NCBI GenBank assembly: GCA_017591395.1
Contig: WEDG01003316.1
Coordinates: forward strand, 62,001-126,000
Direction of reading: 5' to 3'
Source of the DNA: Schistocephalus solidus
Lineage: Eukaryota; Platyhelminthes; Cestoda; Diphyllobothriidea; Diphyllobothriidae
DNA length: 64,000 bases
The stretch's first letter is position 1. Each line of letters starts with the position of its first letter. The notes beneath the pieces were generated by a model, which was not told the origin of the DNA, ran no database searches, and was given only the letters and a program-made list of their open reading frames with translations. Of the stretch, positions 46,541 to 58,262 are shown piece after piece. Position numbers and translations under genes: made by a program.

Positions 46541-46913
46541 GCTCTGGATGCGGACGAGCAGACACGTACATCTACAGTGTCTTCGGGACCTACTGAGTTT
46601 AGTAGATGCCTGGTTATTTTAGCAACTATCATCTATAAAGTACTTCGTACGCATTTGCTACTTTACTCCGTTGTTGTTACTGGGCATGGATTTACACTCA
46701 AGTCGGAAAAATCGAGCAGATAAATTTCTTCAAGCAATCGCATCTCCTGTCAACTGCTTCGTGGGGCTTACCTGTCCGCTGGTATCTGAAAGAGCGAGAG
46801 TTTCACTGGAACTGTCAGCCTACATTGATTACCCTGTTTATTTCCATTGCTCTTTATCCAAAATTTCAACCTATTCCGGAAACGGTTACTCCTATTGAAC
46901 TCTGTCCTTACAG

Positions 46914-47291
46914 GAACTCGTACTAGAAACATTCATCTGACTTCCAATATCAACCCGGCCGAGCGCATCTCGGAAGGACAAAAAATTACCCTGACTTGCT
47001 CTGACCTTTCTACGACTCGTAGACTCTCCGGAAATGATGGTGAAAGCGACGGGCACATTCTGCGAATATTACGCAAAAGGAGTGCATCCTCAGGTGGAGG
47101 ATCTGACGGGTTTGAAGATATGGCCAATGTTGTAAGCGTGGACTTGATGGCTGCAGAACTGCGGGATATCACGTGCACCTTTGAGGTCTCGCGTCTGGAC
47201 GACGAGGCGGTCTTCATTTGTGGTGACGCCGAAACCCTTGGCTTTACCACGCACATGCCCTCCGCAGCCACGCTCACATTGCGTGTTCAAT
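46914..47291 (+). CDS. Ig-domain adhesion protein, exon 1 of 4 visible (first Ig domain)
   Basis: Internal exon of 378 bases encoding one immunoglobulin-like domain of a probable cell-surface adhesion receptor. The acceptor is a pyrimidine-rich stretch ending 'tccttacag'; the donor is 't|gtacgt'. Both boundaries are phase 1, the usual arrangement for Ig-domain exons. Strand B is seen as ISEGQKITLTC (Cys near residue 29) and strand F as RLDDEAVFICGD, matching the family pattern D-x-A-x-[YF]-x-C. The domain is odd: the strand-C tryptophan is absent (the position reads like HILRIL), there is a Gly/Ser-rich insert (SASSGGGSDG), and an extra cysteine sits in DITCTF. The last base (t) joins the first two bases of the next exon (tt) to make Phe, giving VQ-F-NPRSLTL, a natural Ig-to-Ig linker. 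No upstream exon was found in this window. Ig-fold assignment is good; the nephrin/SNS-type identity rests mainly on the next exon. Confidence 0.83.
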
Positions 47292-49011
47292 GTACGTTTA
47301 TTACCAGCCCTGAAATACCTGTGTGTTTGCAGTCAGACTTTCTTGGCCTTTTAAAGGATAACAGTTCATCAAATCGGTTGCCAGCCTTTGAAAAAGAATT
47401 TGCCCTTAGTGGTCATGCTTCTTTGAAATCGAGAAATAAATTATCCAATTACTGAGGCAAAAGGTCTATTCCTGCCTAATATCGTTATTCATACGCTAAA
47501 TTTTTCGTCAGCATCGTTAAATATTTTTTCCATATAGTCCTGCAATGCCCTAATTATGTGTCACTTTTGTCAGTCGAACATTCTGAGTCTCCTTCAGAAA
47601 CCCCGATGAGCTTTTCTGATGCAATCGAAAAATCCGTTTTGTCACTTTATTTGCGGACCAGTGCTCATCCTGCTGTTAGAAGTCGATGAGCAATTACCGA
47701 GCCTTCACTGTTACAACTTGGGATAATTTGAAACCAAAGCGAATATCGTTGATAATTTGGGGCATCGAAAAGACACTTAAATGTCGCTTTGCCAGTAAAA
47801 GTCAAGTCGCATAAAAATCTTTGATCTTTTGTTCATCACAAAATGTTCTTCTGTAAACAAAATTGTTCCCTTCACCGCACACAAAAGGACTAGCTCAATG
47901 AATAGTATTCCAAAATGCCCAAATTTGCGGATAAGACTGAAATTTCAGTGTTTCGATAAGGAAAAAATAAGAAAAACGTAGTTACGCTAAATCATTTCTT
48001 CCGAATCTGTACTCTTGAATTCGGCGCTCGTTATCTTGCAGCTATACGCAAGGCTTCTTAGAGCTTTTAAATAGGTAATTTAAGAGAACAACTTAGTTCG
48101 CATGAAAATATATATATATATTAACTTTTCACAGTCTGATTACTTTTTCTTTCAGGCCATTTTCTCACGCATCACTAGCCCATTCGGCCCAGGTCACTGA
48201 CAAGATGCAGGAATGTGTATAATTAATATCGAGAACGGCCAATTTTCTAACTAATAGTCTCCCCTCTCCAGCACACAGGTTTCTATAAATAGCTCTTGCA
48301 GGTGCTTGAAGGGCTGCAAATATGCTTTCTAGTGGGAAGTTTGTGGGTTTTTGTGCTTATTTCCTACTTTTCGAGATTGTCAAATTAAATCCAATACGCT
48401 AGTTTCCGTATCTGATGCAAGGAATAACATCCCCACCCTAAACCATTGCAGCCTAGAGACTGAATTCTTGAACAGATGCTTGCTTGTTCCACAAAATGGT
48501 AGGGATTCCTGGTGCACAAAAATTTCAAACCCTTATGGAACGGAGTAATGACTCGGTAACTTGTCTCGGCATATTTAACTGTTTAAGATCTTGTGTTTTT
48601 GCTTCTGCACACAATGACGCATAACATTAAACTAGCTAGTCAGGCTTCCTCTTTATTCGTCCATTAGAATTTTAAGTTCTTTTTAAAGATAGGTCTGAGA
48701 GAGATAAACGAGAAACGATGATTTCCAGTAAACAGTTGAGGAGACAGAAACAATTACATCCTCCAAACCTTTCGAAACTACACTCAAATTTAGCATAAGA
48801 GACAGCAAAGTATAAGGAGAAGGGTTTGAAAATGAGATTTCTAGTATTTATAAGATGCAGTTGCTTTTCGACTACATACCCATTAAAATAAGGTGTTCCC
48901 ACATTCATTTTTGACGTTCATACTGGGTACGATGATGGCTCGATCGCCCTCATCTGAGGTCACTACTGGCCGCGAGTAAACTATCCGTGGGGCGTTTGAC
49001 GCGATACTTAC

Positions 49012-49164
49012 GCCGCCATTCAGCTTACAGGTAATATTATTGGAGGCAGTATTTACCTGCGTGCTCCCAACATGGCTACGCTCTTTGCTCGGACCAAGTA
49101 TCAGCTGGTGAATTCCATAAACAGACGCCTTTGCAGTGGTCTCATTCTTTGGGTGCTGACTGAC
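49012..49164 (-). CDS. Candidate minus-strand exon, unknown protein
   Basis: On the minus strand 'ccattttgttcctacag' is a good acceptor and 'ggcggc|gtaagt' a consensus donor, 153 bases apart, phase 0 to phase 0, with a fully open 51-codon frame (SQHPKNETTAKASVYG ... NNITCKLNGG). It has two Asn-x-Ser/Thr sequons. An alternative donor lies inside ('acgcag|gtaaat'). The protein is not recognised and no neighbouring exon of matching phase was found, so a chance combination is quite possible. If real, it belongs to a gene nested antisense in the Ig-gene intron. Confidence 0.25.
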
Positions 49165-50129
49165 CTGTAGGAACAAAATGGTAATAGCGCAATGCAAAAT
49201 GTTTGCGCAATCTAGGACATTCATTCTGCGAGATACTTAAAATATATCAGTAAATGTCCGTTTCGGTACTTTATTTCAGAAGCCAACTGAGTGACAGTTA
49301 TTTTTTTCTCTTTAAAAACCCACAAACCCCATTTATCATATGTCTTTTTCCATAAAAATGCCCAAGGAGTTTTGTTCACTGTCTGCTCTTTTTATCTTTT
49401 ATTTGACCACACTGATTTGGGTCCTTTATCATCGCCAAGAAGCTGACCTACTATTCATAACTGTACACGATTTCGCCTTTGGACAGCCCCTTTATATAGA
49501 CTGTGAGTTTCACACCGTTTGACAACCAGAAGATGGTTTACCGAATTTATCTCTCGTAGACTATCTTTTCATATGCTTTTCTACTCGCAACTTTGAGCTG
49601 TGTTGACTGGCGTTCCACATTTTGTTAAGTATTTTATCTTCTCCTACTGCGTTTTTCGTCTATACAATTATTTATCCTGGGGGTCCCAAAATCAAAGTCA
49701 AATTTGGGACAAGTTGTTCTGTCTGCATTCTAAAACGAAGTATTTAAATTTACATTCCACGCCAAACATCAAATTATATAGTTTTTTATTTGTCGATATT
49801 AAGTGCAGAAGAATCTCTGTATGATGGTTTTCACCGTTACTTCACTATCTTGATTCGCGCAGAGGCTTCGTACAAGGTCTGCGAGAAACCCGAAAATGTA
49901 TCTTAACGAAAAGCCTGAGCCAATTCGGGAAGTTCCTATCCACCGACCAGTTAGCAGCCCAATGCTACGAACAAGGTTCCAACTTTAATAACAGAACACC
50001 CAATATGGTCGCCCTGACTACCATTGGGAAGAGTTTGAGTGGAGGCTTTTTAAAATATTGTCTTCTTGAGCCGCTTAAACGTGGTTCCACGAAGCGTAAC
50101 GTAACCCATGGTAATGCACTTACATAACC

Positions 50130-50384
50130 TCAGCGAACAGTATAAAACTGAAGGTTATCGCATAATAGTGTAGCCAATGCCAACAATGCCATTTCTGTCC
50201 GGCGTCCTTGTTTAAGGCACACTGCCTCAAGGTCATGCAACTTCGCAGCGAGCGTTTTCAGACTCATTGACCTGCAGACACTTAGCCCACTTCCAGTTGC
50301 ACACGCGCGTGCATCCTGATACTCGTGGCTGCCCAAGTGCCACTTGAACACCCCTGCCCTCGGCCGACTCAGTCTGACAGTTCG
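50130..50384 (-). other. Minus-strand open frame beside family A
   Basis: 96 codons (50130-50420) open on the minus strand with a readable sequence (ATGSGLSVCRSMSLKTLAAK). Its start lies in the family A copy, so it is probably a relic or a by-product. Confidence 0.2.
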
Positions 50385-50960
50385 ACCGTTGATTTCTACG
50401 ATGTCCACCGTATGCTCCACACCAGATGGTGCAGGGGCGTTGACTTGCGCGTGAATTAGTTTTAAGTGATAGTAGCAGCTACCGCACTCTCTCCTCCACC
50501 CCCACCTGAGCCCGGTGTCAAGACAGAGTCAAGAAAACCGAAGGCGGGAGAGGACGCAGGTGGCTGGCGCGTATCACCGCACCTGGCTCGGATCCCACGG
50601 AGTGGGAGTGCCATAAAGGCCACACTAAGAAGGAGCCATTACAGCCTGACTCTCAGTCCGCCAGTCAGCCACTCCACACAAAACAAACATTGGGCTGATC
50701 ACGTGGTCCGAGTTATCCCGTCAGTTGGCAACCCTCCAAGCCATGGCTTTTAGGGCACCGTGATAGTTTCAAGTGCGTCAGATTGTTTATAGTGAGGAAA
50801 ATGCGCTGAGCTGTTGATCTCACTCTCTCCCCCACCCCCAAAATCAGACCACCATCTGAGCCAGTCATTTGTCTAATGTGGGACTGGGCGCATTGGCTGA
50901 CAGGTCGGCGTACCCGTCTTCGCGCGCCACAGCACGACCTGGCCACCATAACGCACACAC
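50385..50960 (+). mobile_element. Family A element, most complete copy
   Basis: Used here as the reference copy. Blocks in order: 'gatgtccaccgtatgctcca', 'ggtgcaggggcgttgacttg' 'cgcgtgaattag', 'gtagcagctaccgcactctc', 'gagcccggtgtcaagacaga', 'ggctcggatcccacggagtg' 'ggagtgccataaaggcc', 'cgagttatcccgtcagttgg', 'gcgtcagattgtttatagtg', 'cactctctcccccaccccca', 'cttcgcgcgccacagcacga'. Seven copies or fragments occur in this window. No shared open frame or terminal repeat was recognised. GC content is well above the flanks. Confidence 0.7.
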
Positions 50961-52913
50961 CAACCTAGGGCACTAGACACGACACCACTTGGGTAATGCG
51001 ACGCACACCCCACTTGGACAGCACTTGACTTGCTCCGTAAACCTATTTAATCCGCTGCCACAACCGTCTCATTCTCTCTCAGGCCTAGCTGGACGCAGTC
51101 AACGCTAACACTGGCTCCACCAGTGGGTACGGGTGCCTGGGACAGCAACTCGGGGCTCCGTGCCCTCGTTGTGATGATTTCTGCCTTTTACTTACAATGG
51201 GGATTCGACCTGATGATTGTAGTGCTCGTAACATTAGCCTACGTGGATCGCACGAAGGCATGGTGACAAGGTTGGCCCCATTTGCCAGGTGACGGCCACA
51301 GTCCATTGGACTGTATTTTGCCATAAAATCTCAGGCGGATGAGTTAGGAGCAAGGTCGAAACTGCTCCTCAGTAAAGCTAAAGAAACCTCCATCACCGAA
51401 TATAGTCGTACTCGGGAGCACTATATGTTCTTACCTATCGGTGGGGTCAAGCGCCAATCGATTGCCAGCTCATGTTCACTTCTTCCTATTTGAAGGATTT
51501 TAGGCCCAAAGTCGGTATCCTGAACTTGTTTCTCATGCTATACAACAGGTTATTTAATTATATGCCAAAAGGATTGATCATCCGGCTTACCTTTCAAAAT
51601 ATCTAGCGGCAGGACTTTCAATTTGTGTTCGTTGTGTCCACAGCAATATTCGTATGACTCACTTCCAGAGGTGATGATAAAATCCATTGGGAAGAACACA
51701 TGCAATTATCGAAGTAGGGCCGAAGAACCCGCGAAATTGCTTTCATATACAAAGGCTTGACCGTATGCTTTCCCTGAAAGGTCAGGAGTTTACTAGCTAA
51801 GAACACATTATGTTAGGCTCGCAGCATACGCTGGACAAATAGAGCTGCTGGTGCTAGTTTAGGATGAAAGGCGGCGCAGAAAATGTAAAGGTGATCTGAA
51901 AAGTAAACACACCCGAGACCTTCATGCTACCAGAGGGTTGAAAGTGACCGTGCAGGCCCATTTAGGTGAGTAGAACAATGAGGATTTTAATTCTTTGTCT
52001 TTTGGATGGACTAACTCTGCAGCTGGGACGGCTTTCAGGTTGAAATTTATTTTGCGTAAGAGCTAGGAAGCTTGAGTACAGAATGAATAATGCTCAATCA
52101 CTTATGCACTACATCTAAAAATTTTGTTTCTATGACGTGCCACACTGAAATGCGTAGTCGGTACTGCGAAAATTCGCACCAAAACGTCTCCTAAGGTAAA
52201 TATTTCTGATAATCTTTAGATTTTTTAATCGTCAGCTGGTCATGCTTCTCCTTTCCAAATCCACTGTCCATATGGTAAATGGCAGTCGTGCATTAAAAAC
52301 GGTCCCCAGAGTCTCACGGTACCATATTCTGCAGCGATTGTTCCATGTCAATTTGACGTTATAAGGCACGTTTTCTGGATTCAGAGTTAAAGAGATTATT
52401 AGGCACCCACACATTTCGAGCAAACCGCCTCTCCATTTGAGAATTTGAGAATTTTTCCGAAGCATCCACCAATGACAATTGGTGTGAGTTTGCCAAACAA
52501 GTTAACTGTGTTAAACAAACTAAATTTGTGGTGGATGACAGTTTAAACTTGGTTGATCTGCTCATGATTATATATTTTTCAAAAGTTTTATCTGAAAGAG
52601 TAAATCACAATGTCAGTTTTAATACGGTGGGCTTGCATTTACGTGAATTTTTACCCAAGGAACAGGGCTCTGGATGGGTGATCATTCTGCTTAACTTAAA
52701 CTAGTTTTGTCAAGTGGAACGACTACTGTGATAAATTAGTAAATGCTAAGGAACATGCAGCTCATTATATAGACCTATCGTAAGCATTTTGAATAAGCAA
52801 AAGTGGCATTTCGTTGATATTGAATTAAACTAAAGGACGACTCCGTTCTTAGAAGTCTTTCACATTGACAATGCCTCGGCTGATACTAGCCAAAATGCGA
52901 GTCCCAGGAAGTA

Positions 52914-53098
52914 ATTGAGAAGAAGTAGAGGCGATCGCTAGCACAAGATCTTTATTCGTCTGACGTTTCGAATTCTAACTCGAACCCATCATCAGAGATC
53001 CATATCTGTTACTGTCTCCGATGATGGGTTCGAGTTGGAATCCAAAACGTAAGGCGAATAAAGATCTTGCCCAGGGATCGCATCTACTTCTTCTCAAT
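52914..53098. repeat. Family C fold-back: two copies, near-perfect inverted pair
   Basis: Left arm 52914-52997 and right arm 53015-53098 (84 bases each) pair with few mismatches around a loop of about 17 bases. The arms run from 'attgagaagaagtag' through 'cgatcgc', 'caagatctttattcg' and 'acgtttcg' to 'gaacccatcatcagaga'. Both arms are whole copies of the family C core, tail-outward. The long hairpin would be strongly cruciform-forming. Confidence 0.9.
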
Positions 53099-54699
53099 GC
53101 CTAGGCTTTCTGGAGTATTGTTGATTGCTGGCAACTACTCATGGGATCATACTTCTCTTTCCTTGGTGGATTTCGTTTTTGTATAGATTTCAATAACGTT
53201 TATCATTCATTACCAACATTATAGAACAGCTTCTTAGTACCTGAACTTCAGCACCATTGAAACAATCGTAAATGGCCATATTCAACGGTATGTCTGTTCC
53301 AACGAGTCTGTCAGGTGTACACTGAATGGTTTAAATATGATTGTGCTGTGTATAGTCGGCTTGTAGTTGACGCAACTCTTCTAAATTTCACCCTCGGACA
53401 AAGATGAAGTACTAATCAGCTTTTAGTATGGGCATGACATTTTCCGCTTTCCGTTGCACCAAAATCCCATCGAACATGCTTCTCTATATTCGAAGGAATA
53501 TATAATACGCAAACCGGAGTCAAGTGCATAAGTAGAGCAGCCGTTGACCTTGTACTAGTTGGTACAATAACAAGCCCTAGATACTTCCAGCCAATTCAAA
53601 AATAATGGCACCGTTGATGAGCATTATAGTTCAGGAAAGCAGGCTGATTTATTTGCATGTCATGAGATTCCTGTTAGAGCTGATAATAAAAATTTGCCCA
53701 GCCAGACTGCCTCCTTCTGCCGATGTTGACCGCGTTTTTTCAATTGCCCGTTCCTTGCGACGCTGACTAGATTGCCGATGCGCTTGAGGGCAGTCTGAAC
53801 CATCCGTCTATTGCTGGGTTGGCCCAACGTCGGGTGCGTGCCAGAAATCCCCGTTGCTGTCAAGCTGTCTGTCTGCAATTTTTTTGTGATAGAAGAGCTA
53901 CCTATGCACTTCCCTCACAGGGGCTGCTGTCACCCGATCTTTCCACCAATCTAAGTTATTTGCATATCTGCTTGATCTGGTAAAAAAATGAATGCTATGC
54001 ACGTGGTCAGGCCTTATGAACCTATTTGGATTCTCGATGAAAGTCACGGTGTATTGAAGTTATGGCCTTATAACAATTTGCGCCTTAGATGCACTGAGTT
54101 TGTCTGGAGTTTTGGCTACATCTAAGTAGATTTTGCTCACATTCGTAGTTGACTATGGATATTTAATCATTCTTCCTTTGCCTAACAGTTACTGCCTTAG
54201 CACACAGCGGTTCTTCGACTAAATGCTTATGTCCGAGTCGACTTTAAACCAGGAGCTTCCACAGACCAGTTAGACGAAGTAACAATCAGAGCGTTAATGA
54301 GCTCCGGTTCTTTGTAGGTTTTCGAACAATCGTGAGTTTTGTTCTTGTAAAAGCATACTAAATAGTGGTAAATTATACATACTAAAACTGATATGGTCTT
54401 CAACTACAAGTCCAAAACAGGCTTTAGGGACAAAAAATAATTAATTGCTTGAATTTTTTATAATATCTACGAAACAAATTAAGGTGTGAGTATGTGAAGA
54501 TATGTGCAACTTGTTTCTCCTTCCGAGTGTTTGGCATTTGAAAAGGGTCCTTTTAATTTGGCTGAATGCACACAATTAATGCCAGTGATGTGCAGTATCG
54601 TATACTGATAGCAAAACGGAACTGGAAAACCCGGATAAGTTGTCGCATGTCATCGTCGACTGAAAAAATACGCCCGAGGTCAGTCAACATGACGTACTT

Positions 54700-54840
54700 G
54701 CCCGTACTTGCAACGCAATGAGCATTGTTGGACGATCACCTGACCCGTGGTTCACGTCTCGGATAGGCAGCCTGGAATGGGCCTGATGACAGTTACGAAG
54801 CCAGAAATGATCATTCAAGTGCACCTTCCTTGTTAGTGAA
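54700..54840 (+). mobile_element. Family D SINE fragment, forward
   Basis: Decayed head ('aacgcaatgagcattgttgg', 'ggttcacgtctcggat') followed by body 'ctgatgacagttacgaagcc' 'agaaatgatcattcaagtgc' and 'cttccttgttagtg'. Confidence 0.5.
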
Positions 54841-55464
54841 CACTTTTCAATTATTAACTGCTACTCTGTGTTGGCTGGGGATCCGTAGCTCTCACAAAAA
54901 CACGAAATTGCTTGTACTCCGTTCCCCAGAAAGGCTAGCCACTGACATATTGCTGTCAGATATCCTGTAGGACTGAGCAAGGCAAATGCGCAACACTTAA
55001 TTAACTGCTTAAGACGCGAAACTGTCGATCAACACTTAGCAATATAAAGGTATTTTCAATAAATTAAATGCCGTCATTAAGATCTGCAGACAGTCTACCA
55101 AATAGCATCCTCTATGTGTGACTTTTTCCAGCATATAAACAGTTAACATATCCAAACATTTATGTATCGATAGGTTTAGTCTCATATACCGTTAATAAAC
55201 AATTGATGAGTAGTTGTCTTGTTCCTATTTATGTTACAACTTTTAAACTGCTAAATCATATCTCTCAAACGTTGCATGCAACTTTTAAAGGCATTTCTCC
55301 AGACGAATTTCGCCTTTTGAGCCATCTTCGGATGGTTTTTGGACAACAGGTACTGTTTGCAGAAGAGTTTGTCATGCGCATTCTCCGAGTTGCTGCATAC
55401 TGTAAGAAGGAACAGAATACTTTAGGTGTTCGTCGGTCTTGCTACCACAAGCATCTTTCAAATT

Positions 55465-55745
55465 GACCCAAAGCGGGTCACCACCCCTGTCTCTGATCGC
55501 ACGGGGAAGGAATGCCATTGAGGCCAGATTAAGAAGGACCCATTGCAGCCAGTCTACCGGACGGTCACTCTACACACTTACGCACGGGTTACCTGCGAGG
55601 CCCGAGTTATCCCGTCCGTTTAAAACCTCCCACGCCACTGCTTTTAGTGCAGTGGGATAGCTTCAAGCGCGTCAGATTGTTTATAATGAGAAAAAATCGC
55701 TAAGCCGTCGATCTCACTCTCAATTCCCGTCGCCAGTTCCCAGCC
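55465..55745 (+). mobile_element. Family A tail fragment
   Basis: 'tctctgatcgcacggggaag' 'gaatgccattgaggcc', 'agaaggacccattgcagcc', 'cgagttatcccgtccgttta', 'gcttcaagcgcgtcagattg' 'tttataatgag', then 'cgatctcactctcaattccc'. Only the right half of the family is present. It lies about 360 bases before Ig exon 2. Confidence 0.65.
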
Positions 55746-56107
55746 ACTGCCCGGCTAGTGTGACGAATCTGCTATAACTATAAGCTAATTCACGCGCGTC
55801 ACCATCCTTACGTTACCTTACTGTGGGGCAAACTGTAGAACTAATCGAAACCTATGGTGGAACTGCTGTTGCAGTGGTAAGGATGTTGGTCGATGATCAA
55901 CTAACTTGCGGTTCCAATCCCACTTTTACAGCCTGGTAGTGGACTACCACTATCCCATAACGAAAAATAATCCAAAAATTGCCTCTATAGTGCACCCAGA
56001 ATTTGCCAAAAAGTTTCCTCCATTTCTAATGATTAATTGTAAGAGTTTTCCGACCGGTCAAAGTGTACATCTTAACGCTGATACCGCCGTTTTGCATCCC
56101 TATCCAG

Positions 56108-56443
56108 TTAACCCCCGGTCATTGACACTTCACTCGGTGCCTGCCGACGGAATGCAAGAAGATTCTGCCAAGGTCATAATGTGCAAAACGGACGAGGGTG
56201 GGGCGAATCCACCAGCGAACATAACCTGGAAGCATCTGAGTCCACTGGGCGCGATTGAGCCACTGACCAACGACATGCAGTACAACCAGGAGGTGACTCA
56301 GGCCAGACGAGGCGGCTTCGTCACTCGCTCCAACCTCACACTTACCGCACGTCGGGAGCTAAATGGACACCGGATCGAGTGTGCTGTCGAGAGTCCCGAT
56401 CGCGTGCTTCTCTTTCGTCAGACGGAAACGCTGGAGGTATTCT
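56108..56443 (+). CDS. Ig-domain adhesion protein, exon 2 (C2-set, CD80-like Ig domain)
   Basis: Internal exon of 336 bases carrying a complete second Ig domain, phase 1 at both ends. The acceptor is 'ttttgcatccctatccag' and the donor is 't|gtacgt', the same donor sequence as the previous exon. The canonical triad is present: strand-B Cys in KVIMCKTDE, strand-C Trp in NPPANITWKH, strand-F Cys in GHRIECAVES, followed by the G strand LLFRQTETLEVF. The NPP-x-ITW motif plus SNLTLTARRELNG is typical of the CD80-like C2 set found in nephrin, SNS/Hibris and Kirrel-type proteins, which mediate heterotypic cell recognition (myoblast fusion, filtration slits). I infer an extracellular adhesion role at the plasma membrane. 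The open frame runs upstream to about 55906, but that part is intronic and has no Ig character. NITW carries an Asn-x-Thr sequon and SNLT a second. Confidence 0.92.
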
Positions 56444-57055
56444 GTACGTTCGTCTGACCTTGCGTCTTTTGGAATATTACTACTTTTACGGACTCAATCT
56501 TTATAGTGACCCAATGCAGATTGCAGTGCCACGGAGCCTCACTCGCTTCATTTGACACCAAGCTAGGTCCATGCTATGATAGAGAGAACCCAGTCGATGA
56601 TCGGTTCAGCTTTGACAGTGTCAGTTGGAAAGAATGATGCACTTCGAACTGGGTGGAAGTTTAAAGCACAGGACGATTTTGTAAGCCATTGAATTTATTG
56701 ACGCAACAATTCGCAGTAGTACTTCAACTGCATTATATTGGTTCATTATACAGGAAGCGGATGAGAGGAAGAAGGAAATCTGAGGTAAACTAGGTTAAAA
56801 ATAGCCAATATATATTTTATAAATCAATAAATAAAAACATGAAACGGCTTTTCTAAAGGAAAATGAATTTTCTAACCAGAAGACAATAGGCAGTTTAAAG
56901 CGGTTCTAGGAGAACTAAGGAAGCATGTGCCACAGCGCTTTTTTGTCAGACTGCGTTGTTACAGGCGATCTCCAGCTAATGGTCTCACGAAACCCCACCC
57001 CCAGCTACCAATCGTACGCACACTCCACATGTTTGATGCACAAATAAGCACCCAC

Positions 57056-57091
<36 letters not shown>

Positions 57092-57098
57092 CCTCTCA
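57056..57098 (+). repeat. (CT)n microsatellite
   Basis: More than 25 bases of pure ct dinucleotides inside a pyrimidine-rich stretch of the Ig-gene intron. Confidence 0.95.
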
Positions 57099-57109
57099 GC
57101 TACCAGATC

Positions 57110-57295
57110 CATCTGCCTTAACACACCGATGCCATCATGCTGGCGGCGTGGCAACGAAGACTGAATAATCCTGCCCTCCACCACCGACACACATATAAAC
57201 AGTGTCAATAGCTTATTAGTTCATTTTCCATGTACTTTTAGTGGCCTGAGAATGAATTAACGAAAACGTACGTTTGGTAGTTGACTTTTCCAGGC
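57110..57295 (+). repeat. Family H dispersed repeat, copy 1
   Basis: 'aacacaccgatgccatcatg' and 'tggcggcgtggcaacga', later 'ttttccatgtacttttagtg' 'gcctgagaatgaatta', 'aaaacgtacgtttggtagtt' 'gactttt'. The same blocks in the same order and spacing occur at 60765-60950. Unknown type. Confidence 0.7.
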
Positions 57296-57474
57296 CAAAA
57301 TAGGACTGTTCGCAATGTTTATTACAATTTATTCCTATTTTTCTCTATGGTGTCAGCTCAGAAGCGAGTCCGTTAGACCAGTAAAAATAATACTTGGAAG
57401 AATGGTTTTGCATCACGATACTCTTACCATATTCTGCCGAATATGGAGTTTGAAATTGTAAAATCAGTGATCGA

Positions 57475-57910
57475 TCTCACGAAGTGTTAACGAAAATTCT
57501 CATACGGGTCTTCGATTAGAAGGGATTACTTACTTCGCAATTTATAACAGAATCCCAGGATATTTCAGCTGCGCCAGGATGCCGGACTTTGCCTGTACTC
57601 ATTTTCGGCCACCTTCTAAAACCGCACTTTAAAAACGACTCCTAAAGTATTGTAATTTTTCAATTGGTTTTCACTTCCCCTATAAATTCAACTTTGTTTT
57701 ATAGAAAGCGTAAGTAAATTTTTATTTCTTGTAATCATTTGGTAGCGCTGCACGTCTTCTTAAAATTTTACACTCAAATAAATTTTCTATGTGGGATTTT
57801 TAAAAAGGTTTACAGTTTTAAAATAATTTTGAGCCTGGTGATTGGGGGTTTCAATTGCAAGCTGTGTGTTTCCCATGTAACAAGAAGCATTCGTAAGATC
57901 GGTTACTGAA
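57475..57910 (+). repeat. Family G AT-rich dispersed repeat, copy 3
   Basis: 'acgaagtgttaacgaaaatt' and 'cttcgattagaagggattac' match 17518-17570. The core is decayed ('taaaaacgactcctaaagta', palindrome lost). The right part 'tttcttgtaatcatttggta' and 'acactcaaataaattttcta' matches 2705-2760. Confidence 0.5.
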
Positions 57911-58157
57911 ATTATTTTTGATGTGGACTGACGATTTGGTTAGAGAGAAAAGGGATGCTATTCTAAATGTGGTTCAGTAAATTAGGCAGTTCCTTTGCTC
58001 AAGCCCAAATGTGTTCTCTTCGACGGCTTACTGATGAAATATTTCCCCAGAGCTCCCACAAACGTATAACCATTAGGTATCAAGAGAAATTATTTACCCT
58101 AAGTGGTTCCGCACAACTGTCCAGTGAGCTTCAGCAAACGAAAACCATATTGGCCGG

Positions 58158-58262
58158 ATACGGTTATTGACAAAGACAAGAGAGACTGCAATGGCTATCA
58201 TCAGCCAGCCATGCCCATTCCAAGGTTCAATCGCGTGTCTTCTTGGTAAGAAATCCACCTCT
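58158..58262 (-). mobile_element. Family D SINE, reverse copy of a third head-to-head pair
   Basis: 'gacaaagacaagagagactg' 'caatggctatcatcagcc' in + orientation is the reversed body; the remains of the head ('ccaaggttcaatcgcgtgtc', 'aagaaatccacctctcc') follow, pointing at the forward copy. Confidence 0.55.

Larger units (their letters stand above)
47292..56107 (+). other. Intron between Ig exons 1 and 2 (8.8 kb)
   Basis: Bounded by 'gtacgt' and 'tatccag'. Joining its flanks keeps the frame and rebuilds an inter-domain linker, so I treat it as one intron, though a skipped intervening exon cannot be excluded. It contains a family A element (50385-50960), a family C fold-back (52914-53098), a family D fragment (54700-54840), a family A tail (55465-55745) and a minus-strand exon candidate (49012-49164). 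The stretches 47300-48870, 49230-50130, 51000-52900 and 53100-54690 are AT-rich and show no coding signal or recognisable repeat to me. Confidence 0.7.

Noticed and set aside
55906..56107. Upstream extension of the open frame before Ig exon 2, including an ATG
   Set aside because: A good acceptor at 56107 gives a phase-1 exon that joins the previous exon in frame; the extension has no Ig character.
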